Shown here: in pieces, positions 1-5,605 of the stretch
Layout of the letters: every line of letters starts with the position of its first letter
How positions within the stretch are numbered: position 1 is the stretch's first letter
NCBI GenBank assembly: GCA_019247135.1
Contig: JAFAPL010000739.1
Coordinates: 1-5,799 of the forward strand
Direction of reading: 5' to 3'
Length of the DNA: 5,799 bases
From: Chloroflexota bacterium
GTDB taxonomy: Bacteria > Chloroflexota > UBA6077 > CF-72
Translations under genes and position numbers: made by a program
The notes under the pieces: model-generated
The model's input: only the letters and a program-made list of their open reading frames with translations
Database searches by the model: none
Told to the model about the DNA's origin: nothing

Positions 1-2
1 CA

Positions 3-80
3 CTGTCCTCTCTGGTGATGGACCCGAATGTGTCGATGCACGAAGGCAAGGCCTTCGTCTGCAACGTCGAGAAGGCTTGA
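3..80 (+). CDS. Formate dehydrogenase catalytic (alpha) subunit, C-terminal fragment
   Basis: Only the last 25 codons are in the window; the gene starts upstream. The visible peptide ends in DPNVSMHEGKAFVCNVEKA and then TGA at 78-80. A DPNVS-x-HE-x-KAF-x-CNV ending is typical of the molybdopterin-binding C-terminal domain of large formate dehydrogenase subunits, which oxidise formate to CO2 at a bis-MGD molybdenum or tungsten centre. The gene order supports this: a four-cluster ferredoxin-like subunit, an NrfD-like membrane protein, fdhE and fdhD follow. The catalytic Cys or Sec residue and any Tat signal would lie upstream and cannot be checked here. Assignment from so short a tail rests partly on context; another molybdopterin oxidoreductase is possible but less likely. 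Confidence 0.75.
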   Translation: MSSLVMDPNVSMHEGKAFVCNVEKA

Positions 81-88
81 GACGAGGC

Positions 89-1174
89 ATGCCCGAGTCA
101 TTGTTTGGCCTTCCGCCATTAGCTCAGACACAACCGGCTCCAAATACGACGCAACCCGGTCAGCCGGGCAGTACGACCACACAGCCCCAGCAGACCGCCA
201 ATCAGTTGCCGGCTCAGCCGCAGGTCGGCAATGCGCCCGTCCCCGGCGCGACGGTGCCAACAACGGGCACGGGCACGCCGTCGGCACCCGTGAGCTTCGC
301 CCGCGGCCAGCCGGTCGGCTTCTTCACCGATACGAGCGTCTGTATCGGCTGCAAAGCCTGCGAGGTGGCCTGCAAAGAATGGAATCAACTGCCCGCCGAG
401 CTCGACCCACAGCATTTCCGAATGTCGGGCAACTCGTACGACAACACCATGCAGCTCTCAGGCACCACGTTCCGCCACGTCAAGTTCATCGAGCAGTTCG
501 ATCTGACTGACGCGAACCGGGTTGGCGGTCGGTGGCTGATGATGTCGGACGTCTGCAAGCACTGCGTCCAGGCGGGCTGTCTCGAGGTGTGCCCCACGGG
601 CGCGATCCAGCGCACCGAGTTCGACACCGTCTACATCCAGCAGGACGTCTGCAACGGCTGCCGTTACTGCGTCGCGGGCTGCCCTTTTGGCGTCATCCAG
701 ATGAATGAGCAGGGCGTAGCTGGCAAGTGCACGTTCTGCTATGACCGTTTGCAGGCCGGCCTCACGCCCGCGTGCGCTCAGGCCTGCCCCACCGCCAGCA
801 TTCAGTTCGGGCCGGTCGATCAATTGCAGCGCCAGGCCGATGTACGTCTGGGGCAGCTGCAGCAAGCCGGCCACTCCGAGGCGCGACTCTACGGGCGCGA
901 TGACGCCATGCTCGGTGGCCTGAACTCCTTCTACCTGCTCATGGACCAGCCGAACGTGTACGGCTTGCCCGAGGCGCCACAGCTGCCGAGCACGAACCTG
1001 CCTGCCAGCGGCGGCCTCGGCGTCGTGGCCGCGGTTCTGGCGGGCATCGCAGGCATCCTCGCGTTCCGCAAACGCCGCATGGATCCCGGCGAGCCGGCCG
1101 CGGTCGGCGCTCCACGCGCTCCTTCACCGGGCGCCCGACAGGGTGCCGCGGAGGCCGATCCAGATGCCGGCTGA
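89..1174 (+). CDS. Formate dehydrogenase iron-sulfur (beta) subunit, FdnH/HybA-like, membrane-anchored
   Basis: A 361-residue electron-transfer subunit. Counting from the ATG at 89, sixteen cysteines form four ferredoxin-type sets: C85/88/91/95 (CIGCKACEVAC), C156/159/164/168, C188/191/194/198 (CNGCRYCVAGC) and C214/217/229/233. This is the pattern of the four [4Fe-4S] clusters in FdnH-type beta subunits, which relay electrons from the catalytic subunit to the membrane subunit. A hydrophobic Gly/Ala/Val/Leu stretch at about 308-327 followed by RKRR looks like the single C-terminal membrane anchor of this family, with the basic tail inside. Residues of about 10-70 are an unusual Pro/Thr/Gln/Gly-rich linker. 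No signal peptide is seen; export would rely on the partner subunit. Start choice is uncertain: TTG at 77 overlaps the upstream stop, ATG at 89 is preferred, and GTG at 290 would remove the linker and leave a conventional N-terminus. Confidence 0.9.
   Translation: MPESLFGLPPLAQTQPAPNTTQPGQPGSTTTQPQQTANQLPAQPQVGNAPVPGATVPTTGTGTPSAPVSFARGQPVGFFTDTSVCIGCKACEVACKEWNQLPAELDPQHFRMSGNSYDNTMQLSGTTFRHVKFIEQFDLTDANRVGGRWLMMSDVCKHCVQAGCLEVCPTGAIQRTEFDTVYIQQDVCNGCRYCVAGCPFGVIQMNEQGVAGKCTFCYDRLQAGLTPACAQACPTASIQFGPVDQLQRQADVRLGQLQQAGHSEARLYGRDDAMLGGLNSFYLLMDQPNVYGLPEAPQLPSTNLPASGGLGVVAAVLAGIAGILAFRKRRMDPGEPAAVGAPRAPSPGARQGAAEADPDAG
1150..1154 (+). promoter_or_regulatory. Ribosome binding site of the NrfD-like gene
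   Basis: GGAGG lies 9 nt before the ATG at 1164, inside the end of the iron-sulfur subunit gene. It is the strongest Shine-Dalgarno sequence seen in the window and decides the start: the in-frame GTG at 1143 has no comparable site in front of it. Confidence 0.8.
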
Positions 1175-2051
1175 TTTCAATCCGTCGTTTCAGGTGCCGC
1201 ACTGGGGTTGGTGGATCGTCCTCTATTTCTTCCTGGGTGGGATCACCGGCGGCATCCTGTTCGCGGCGAGCTGGCTGAACGTGTTCGGGGATGCGGGCGA
1301 CCGCCCGGCAGCCCGTCTCGGCCATCTCCTGGCTTTGCCGCTGATTCTCGTCAGTGCCGTGTTCCTGATCGTCGACCTGGGGCAGCCGTTGCGCTTCTGG
1401 CACATGATCTTCCAGAGCGAACGTTTTCCAGAGCCGATCCTGAAGCCGTATTCGCCGATGTCGCTCGGCTCAGCGATCCTGGCCGTCTTCGGCCTGGTTG
1501 CGTTCCTGTTCTTCGCGGACGAACTGCTGTTCCGCGGGCGCATACTCGCCACGAATGCCGTCGGCAAGATCCTGTCTGTCATCGGTGCGCTCGCTGGCCT
1601 CGCCCTCGCCGGGTACACGGGTGCCCTGCTCAACGTCAGCAACGTGCCCGTCTGGAACAACAGCCCGTTCATCAGCGCGCTGTTTCTCTTTTCTGGGGTC
1701 TCGACGGGCATCGCGCTTCTGCTGCTCGTCGCGCGTCGCGTCCCGCACGCCACCCTGGAGAAGTTGTCCGAGGCGGACAACTACCTGATGATCTTCGAGC
1801 TGATCACACTCATTCTGTTCCTGCTCACGCTCGCGGGCGCCATCCGCAGCCGATTCGTGCTCGGCACGCCGACCGCGATTCTCTTTGCCTTCGTGATCGT
1901 CGTGGGGCTGCTCGTGCCGTTGGCGCTGCACTTCCGACCGCGTATGGGTGGCGGGGCGCGAGCGACCGCGATCGCCTCGGTGCTCGTACTGATCGGCGGC
2001 TTCGTGCTGCGATGGGCCGTCCTTGCCGCGCCGCAAGGTCTCGGTTTGTGA
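1164..2051 (+). CDS. NrfD/PsrC-family membrane subunit (quinone-interacting), formate dehydrogenase gamma role
   Basis: A 295-residue polytopic protein. Eight hydrophobic helices can be drawn at about 15-37, 53-70, 99-120, 136-157, 166-190, 205-226, 237-256 and 267-288, the usual number for NrfD/PsrC proteins. Family-like features include YFFLGGITGG in helix 1, PMSLGS at 98-103, YTGALL at 151-156, PVWN at 162-165 and a glutamate (E212) within helix 6. NrfD proteins anchor iron-sulfur subunits and exchange electrons with the quinone pool, without binding haem. Here it takes the place that the dihaem cytochrome b subunit (FdnI/FdoI) holds in the enterobacterial enzyme. The ATG at 1164 overlaps the end of the preceding gene by 11 bp and follows a GGAGG site, so the two are probably translationally coupled. 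Substrate-specific roles (polysulfide, nitrite, tetrathionate) are known for relatives, but the neighbours point to formate. Confidence 0.9.
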   Translation: MPADFNPSFQVPHWGWWIVLYFFLGGITGGILFAASWLNVFGDAGDRPAARLGHLLALPLILVSAVFLIVDLGQPLRFWHMIFQSERFPEPILKPYSPMSLGSAILAVFGLVAFLFFADELLFRGRILATNAVGKILSVIGALAGLALAGYTGALLNVSNVPVWNNSPFISALFLFSGVSTGIALLLLVARRVPHATLEKLSEADNYLMIFELITLILFLLTLAGAIRSRFVLGTPTAILFAFVIVVGLLVPLALHFRPRMGGGARATAIASVLVLIGGFVLRWAVLAAPQGLGL

Positions 2052-2218
2052 ACGTATCGCTGCGGCTCGGGCTCGCGATCCTGCTCATCCTGTCAACAGT
2101 CGCCTGCTCGCCCGAAGCCTCGCGCACGCGCAACTCGGGTCCGGGCGCCGATGTGGGCAACCACTCGCCCAACTCACCCGAGCCGTCGAGCGCGCCGACA
2201 ATCGTCGAGCGCCCGTGA
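2048..2218 (+). CDS. Small predicted lipoprotein, 56 residues, function unknown
   Basis: A short gene starting with GTG at 2048 that overlaps the NrfD-like gene's stop as GTGA. An AAGG at 2035-2038 lies 9 nt upstream as a plausible ribosome binding site. The product begins MNVSLRLGLAILLILSTVAC: a short N-region with one arginine, a hydrophobic core of Leu/Ile/Ala, then T-V-A-C, an acceptable though not ideal lipobox with Cys20 as the lipidation site. After the cysteine come about 36 residues rich in Ser, Pro, Asn and Glu with no domain (ending TIVERP), probably disordered. I do not recognise a family. Its position between the structural genes and fdhE suggests a membrane-tethered accessory of the formate dehydrogenase, but that is inference. 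A chance open frame is the main alternative; the coincidence of coupling, ribosome site and signal sequence argues against it. Confidence 0.6.
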   Translation: MNVSLRLGLAILLILSTVACSPEASRTRNSGPGADVGNHSPNSPEPSSAPTIVERP

Positions 2219-2227
2219 ATACGACCG

Positions 2228-2233
2228 TAAAAT
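2228..2233 (+). promoter_or_regulatory. Possible -10 element before fdhE (leaderless-type)
   Basis: TAAAAT sits 6 nt before the fdhE ATG, in a short AT-rich patch of otherwise GC-rich sequence. Transcription would start at or next to the ATG, giving a leaderless mRNA, which fits the absence of any Shine-Dalgarno sequence there. No credible -35 hexamer lies 16-18 nt upstream, so this is weak. Confidence 0.3.
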
Positions 2234-2239
2234 CTGGCG

Positions 2240-3193
2240 ATGTCGAGCGAGTCGGCCAGCCTGGAGTCGCTGCTGGACCGGCGACTCTCCTCTTTACGTA
2301 ACTCGCGACCGGAGCTCGAGCCTGCGCTCGACCTCCAGGAACTTCTGATACGCACAACGCTCGGCGCCGTGCGCCCGCCTCAGGCGGAACCCCTTCTGGT
2401 GCCACGCGAACGTGCCGCGAGCTACATCCGATCGGGCGTGCCCCTGCTGCATGATCAGCCCGTCACTCTCGATGTGCACTTCGCGGCCGACCTGTTCAGT
2501 CGACTCGTGAACGCTTTGCAGCAGCGCGAACATGCTGAGCTCGGGCCGCGCATTCAGGCGCTGGTGGCGGCCGCGACCGGCGGGCTGCTCGACCCTCAGC
2601 GGCTGTTTGCGGAGGCATTCGTCCAGCACGAGGAGCATCTGGTCGAGCTGGCCCTGCAAGCCGACGTCGACGCCGAATTGTTGACAACTCTGGCTCACTG
2701 GGCCGTGGCGCCCGTGCTCAGCGCGTACTCCAACCAGATCATGACGATTGTTGACAATCTGAACGACGGCACGCTCAGGGGCGCCGCCTGGCAGCGCGGC
2801 TATTGCCCGGTGTGTGGCGCCTGGCCGCTGCTGGGCGAGTTGCGCGGCGTCGAGCTCGCCGAGTTCTTACGCTGTTCCGGCTGCGCGGTTGCCTGGCGGT
2901 GGCAGCGCCTCGCCTGCCCGTACTGCGGCAACGACGACTACCGCACACTGCAGACGCTGCAGGTCGAGGGTGAACGACGCTTCCGCATCAACGTGTGCGA
3001 ACGCTGCGGCGGCTATCTGAAGGTGGGCAATGCATTCGATCCGCTGCCGGCGGCGCTGTTGTCGCTCGACGACATCGTCAGCATGCACCTGGACGTGGTG
3101 GCGATCGAACGCGGCTACCAGCGGCCCGGTGGAACCGGTTTTGCCATCGAGCTCGCGGTGCCTGAGGCAGAATGGCTCGAGGAGCTTGCCTGA
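2240..3193 (+). CDS. fdhE: Formate dehydrogenase accessory protein FdhE
   Basis: A 317-residue protein, close to the usual FdhE length. The C-terminal half carries four CxxC motifs: CPVC at 189-192, CSGC at 212-215, CPYC at 226-229 and CERC at 253-256, followed by GGYLKV. This is the rubredoxin-like iron-binding arrangement of FdhE, a cytoplasmic protein needed for activity of Tat-exported respiratory formate dehydrogenases. The N-terminal half (about 1-180) is mostly helical-looking, with no cysteines, as in the family. It follows the lipoprotein gene by 21 bp and precedes fdhD, so it sits with the enzyme it serves. No clear Shine-Dalgarno precedes the ATG at 2240; a -10-like TAAAAT 6 nt upstream or read-through from the lipoprotein gene may explain its expression. 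Confidence 0.93.
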   Translation: MSSESASLESLLDRRLSSLRNSRPELEPALDLQELLIRTTLGAVRPPQAEPLLVPRERAASYIRSGVPLLHDQPVTLDVHFAADLFSRLVNALQQREHAELGPRIQALVAAATGGLLDPQRLFAEAFVQHEEHLVELALQADVDAELLTTLAHWAVAPVLSAYSNQIMTIVDNLNDGTLRGAAWQRGYCPVCGAWPLLGELRGVELAEFLRCSGCAVAWRWQRLACPYCGNDDYRTLQTLQVEGERRFRINVCERCGGYLKVGNAFDPLPAALLSLDDIVSMHLDVVAIERGYQRPGGTGFAIELAVPEAEWLEELA

Positions 3194-3220
3194 TCGATCG
3201 ATGTGCCGCATCGGTTGATT
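3192..3220 (+). other. RNA hairpin between fdhE and fdhD
   Basis: Bases 3192-3203 can pair with 3209-3220 around a 5-nt TGCCG loop: 12 consecutive pairs, nine Watson-Crick and three G-U. The stem starts inside the fdhE stop codon. Because three pairs are G-U, it is stable mainly in the + strand RNA. No T-run follows, so it is not a standard intrinsic terminator. It could stabilise the fdhE end of the transcript, block ribosome or exonuclease passage, or be fortuitous. Confidence 0.4.
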
Positions 3221-3251
3221 GGTTGACCAGTAGATTGATCTGACTGATTTG

Positions 3252-4088
3252 ATGCTCGCCGAGTCGCCCAACACAGCTGAAGAAGAAGCGCTAACGCCGG
3301 TCGTTCCGCGCGACTACACCCGCTACGTTGGCGACCAGGCCGAGGCGGTCGACGCGGGTGTCATCGGCGAGATTCGCTTCTCTATTTTCGTCGAGGAGCG
3401 TGAGCTGGTGACGCTGATGTGCTCGCCGCACCAGCTGCGACCGCTCGTCGTGGGCTTTCTGTATCTGGAGGGACTGATCGAGACGGTCGACGAGATCGAG
3501 CTCCTGCGCGTGTGCCTGGAGGACCGGCTGGCCGAGGTTCGACTGACCAACGGCTTCCCCGACGTGCCCCCGCGCAAGATCCTCACCTCGGGCTGCACGG
3601 GCGGCGTCAGCTTCGGCAAGTATCTCGCCGACATCGAACGCTTTCGGATCTCGGATTCCACGCACAGCTTCGCGGCGCCAAGGACCATGTACGAGCTGCT
3701 GCGCGCGCTGTACGACCATTCCCATCTCTACAAACAATCAGGCGGCGTTCACACCTCGATCTTTGCCGTACCGGGTTCGAGCATTCCACGGTTGGTTGCC
3801 GAAGACATCGGACGGCACAACACGCTCGACAAGCTGCAGGGGATGGCCTTGCTCGATGAGATCGACACGCGTGGCGGCATCGTGCTCGCCTCGGGCCGCA
3901 TCTCGAGCGAGATGCTCTTCAAGGCGGCGATCATGGGTGTGCCGATCGTCGGCTCGCGCACCAGTCCGACGCATCTGGCGCTTGCCGTGGCCGAACGTCT
4001 CAACATCACGGTGTGCGGCTACCTGCGTCAGGGCAGCATGAACGTCTACACACACCCGCAGCGGATTCAGGTCTCGGCACACCCGTGA
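3252..4088 (+). CDS. fdhD: Formate dehydrogenase sulfurtransferase FdhD
   Basis: A 278-residue protein of typical FdhD length, counting from the ATG at 3252 (a TTG lies directly before it). FdhD moves sulfur from a cysteine desulfurase to the molybdenum/tungsten bis-MGD cofactor, which formate dehydrogenase needs for activity; it acts in the cytoplasm. Recognisable family blocks are TSGCTGG at 112-118 with the presumed sulfur-carrying Cys115, SGGVHTS at 163-169, EDIGRHN at 184-190 and ASGRISSEM at 213-221. Unlike the enterobacterial protein, whose loop has a C-x-x-C pair, this one has only the first cysteine (CTGG). It lies 58 bp after fdhE, beyond an RNA hairpin, and its stop overlaps the holA start as GTGA. 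No convincing ribosome binding site is visible before the ATG. Confidence 0.95.
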   Translation: MLAESPNTAEEEALTPVVPRDYTRYVGDQAEAVDAGVIGEIRFSIFVEERELVTLMCSPHQLRPLVVGFLYLEGLIETVDEIELLRVCLEDRLAEVRLTNGFPDVPPRKILTSGCTGGVSFGKYLADIERFRISDSTHSFAAPRTMYELLRALYDHSHLYKQSGGVHTSIFAVPGSSIPRLVAEDIGRHNTLDKLQGMALLDEIDTRGGIVLASGRISSEMLFKAAIMGVPIVGSRTSPTHLALAVAERLNITVCGYLRQGSMNVYTHPQRIQVSAHP

Positions 4089-5122
4089 ACTCGCCAGGTG
4101 GATACATCTACCTGCTGTATGGCGAGGACAGCTTCGGTCGTGATGAGGCGGTGCAACAGCTCAAAGACCGCATGCGCGCATTGCCGGCAGGTGAACACAA
4201 CCTCACGGAGCTTGCGGGCGCCGACGCGACCTTGAATGCTCTGCGGCTGAGCGCGGACGCGGTGCCTTTCCTGGCCGCGCGTCGGATGGTGATCGTCCGT
4301 GGCCTCCTCAGCAGGCTTGCCGGACGCGGCGGCGCGCGGCGTACCTCGCGTGCCCCGCGCAAGTCCGATGCCGCCGCCCCCGACGAATCTCAGGCCCTGC
4401 TCGACTATCTTGCCGACGTTCCCGGTACGACGTCGATCGCGTTCGTCGAAGACGGACGGCTCTCGCCTGAGCCGATGGTCGCGGCGATCGCCCGCGGGCG
4501 CGCATTCGTCAAGGAGTTCCCGCCCGTCAGGGACGTTGCTGCCTGGATACGCGCGCGCGCAAAACTCCTCGAGATCGACGTGGACGAGGGCGCGGTGCGT
4601 GAGCTCGCGTCGCTGGGCAATACCGACCTGCGGCGGCTCGACAGCGAATTGAAGAAGCTCAGCGCGTTCGCCGCCGATCGCACCATCACCCGCAACGACG
4701 TCCGCGAACTGGTCATCGGGCGAGACGTGGCCGTCTGGAGCCTGCTCGACGGCCTGGCCGAACGCCGCACCGACAAGGCCCTGCGCGCTGTGCGCGCTCT
4801 GTACGCGCAGGGGGAATCTCCCGAGGCGCTGCTCGGTCGCGACATCGCGCCGCACATGCGGCGGTTGCTCGTCGCCCGCGAGCTGGCCGTCGCCTCGCGC
4901 GAAGAGCGCGCCGCGACCGACGTCGCGGCACTGGGTCTGAATCCGGCGACGCTCGCGAAATGGATGGACCAGTCGGAAGCGTTCGAACCTGCTGAGCTCG
5001 AACGAGCGCTCGAGATCCTGCTCGACCTTGATCGGCAGATCAAGACGGGCGAAACGACGTCCGAGCCAGCGCTGGAGGTCGCCATCGTTCAGCTGTGCAG
5101 CCGCCTCAGCTCGGTCGGCTGA
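4085..5122 (+). CDS. holA: DNA polymerase III delta subunit (clamp loader)
   Basis: A 345-residue protein, the normal size for HolA. It opens with MNSPGGYIYLLYGEDSFGRD, the family's YLLYGED segment with a degenerate nucleotide-binding loop. The rest matches by pattern: a strand reading TSIAFVED near 115-123, FPPVRDVAAWIRARA at 145-159, the NTDLRRLDSELKKLSAF region at 179-195, a DVRELV block near 205-210 and the C-terminal collar-like helices ending EPALEVAIVQLC. Delta wrenches open the beta sliding clamp as part of the clamp loader. Residues about 79-103 form an Arg/Ala-rich insertion that looks like a flexible loop. The GTG at 4085 overlaps the fdhD stop (GTGA), so translation may be coupled; the in-frame ATG at 4013 lies deep inside fdhD and is unlikely. 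A housekeeping gene directly behind fdhD is probably a chance of genome layout. Confidence 0.93.
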   Translation: MNSPGGYIYLLYGEDSFGRDEAVQQLKDRMRALPAGEHNLTELAGADATLNALRLSADAVPFLAARRMVIVRGLLSRLAGRGGARRTSRAPRKSDAAAPDESQALLDYLADVPGTTSIAFVEDGRLSPEPMVAAIARGRAFVKEFPPVRDVAAWIRARAKLLEIDVDEGAVRELASLGNTDLRRLDSELKKLSAFAADRTITRNDVRELVIGRDVAVWSLLDGLAERRTDKALRAVRALYAQGESPEALLGRDIAPHMRRLLVARELAVASREERAATDVAALGLNPATLAKWMDQSEAFEPAELERALEILLDLDRQIKTGETTSEPALEVAIVQLCSRLSSVG

Positions 5123-5148
5123 CAGCGCGCGTTCCTGAGAGGGCCAAT

Positions 5149-5160
5149 GACCGAGCGGTC
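5149..5160 (+). promoter_or_regulatory. Palindrome upstream of rpsT
   Basis: GACCG-AG-CGGTC is a perfect 5-bp inverted repeat in the 61-bp holA-rpsT gap, ending 7 nt before the likely rpsT -10 element. It matches the GACC-N4-GGTC core found in the operator candidate upstream of the TetR gene. It could bind that regulator or be chance in GC-rich DNA. Confidence 0.25.
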
Positions 5161-5167
5161 GTGGCGC

Positions 5168-5173
5168 TATACT
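5168..5173 (+). promoter_or_regulatory. Probable rpsT -10 promoter element
   Basis: TATACT matches the sigma-70 -10 consensus at five of six positions and stands out in the GC-rich gap. It lies 10 nt before the rpsT ATG, which predicts a transcript starting only a few bases before the start codon. ATGACC at 5147-5152 is the best -35 candidate (four of six), but its 15-bp spacer is short. Confidence 0.5.
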
Positions 5174-5183
5174 CCCGCGCAGA

Positions 5184-5585
5184 ATGGCCAATACCAGTTC
5201 GGCGCAGAAAGCGATGCGCCAGGCCGAGCGCCGTGCGCTCCGCAATCAGGCGGCCCGCTCGTCGGTCCGCACTTACGCCAAGAAGGCCACGATCGTGGTC
5301 GCCGGCGGGGGCGAGGACGCTGCCACAGTCGTGCGTGATGCTGTCCGCGCACTCGACAAGGCCGCGCAGAAGGGCATCATCCATCGAAACGCGGCCGCAC
5401 GACGGAAGGCACGGCTCATGTCACAGTTGCACAAGCTGACGGTCGCTGCCGCCGCGCCTCGCGAGGAGCGGCCGGCCACGAAGGCGCCGAGCCGCCGTGC
5501 GAGTGCGAAAGCGGGAGGCGCGAAGTCGACCACCACGCGCCGCACCACGACGACCCGCAAGCCGAGCACTCGCGCCAAGGCGTAA
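5184..5585 (+). CDS. rpsT: Small ribosomal subunit protein bS20, with extended basic tail
   Basis: The product starts MANTSSAQKAMRQAERRALRN, the standard S20 N-terminus, and continues through a helical core ending HRNAAARRKARLMSQLHKL at about 67-85. S20 binds 16S rRNA near the foot of the small subunit during assembly. Usual S20 proteins are about 85-95 residues; this one has 133. The extra part, from about 88 onward, is a disordered-looking tail made mainly of Ala, Arg, Lys, Thr and Ser with TTTRRTTTTRKP near 116-127, similar in composition to histone-H1-like or mycobacterial basic tails. The reading frame and base composition run on without a break. No Shine-Dalgarno sequence precedes the ATG; a TATACT 10 nt upstream suggests a nearly leaderless mRNA. 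Such a start would leave little room for the leader-based autoregulation known for S20 elsewhere. Confidence 0.93.
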   Translation: MANTSSAQKAMRQAERRALRNQAARSSVRTYAKKATIVVAGGGEDAATVVRDAVRALDKAAQKGIIHRNAAARRKARLMSQLHKLTVAAAAPREERPATKAPSRRASAKAGGAKSTTTRRTTTTRKPSTRAKA

Positions 5586-5605
5586 GCACTTCCGCGACCC
5601 GATGC

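Noticed and set aside
77..88. TTG at 77 as start of the iron-sulfur subunit
   Set aside because: An ATG lies four codons downstream with more room for ribosome binding; the TTG has only a purine stretch (GAGAAGG) ending 1 nt before it.
1470..2036. Antisense open frame opposite the NrfD-like gene
   Set aside because: Its Arg/Glu/Asp/Gln-rich translation is what the reverse complement of hydrophobic codons gives; no start signal or motif supports it.
1208..2047. Long + strand open frame overlapping the NrfD-like gene
   Set aside because: The part before 2048 is an Arg/Pro-rich shadow of the eight-helix protein; only the last 57 codons, from GTG 2048, look like a gene.
2681..2686. TTGACA (also at 2751-2756) as -35 promoter elements inside fdhE
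   Set aside because: Neither has a -10-like hexamer 16-18 bp downstream; the sequence there is GC-rich coding DNA.
3192..3235. Intrinsic terminator after fdhE
   Set aside because: A stem exists but no T-run follows, and fdhD continues in the same direction 58 bp later.
4067..5245. Long antisense open frame (392 codons) opposite holA
   Set aside because: It is a mirror of holA in GC-rich sequence; holA on the + strand has clear family motifs, while the antisense product shows none.
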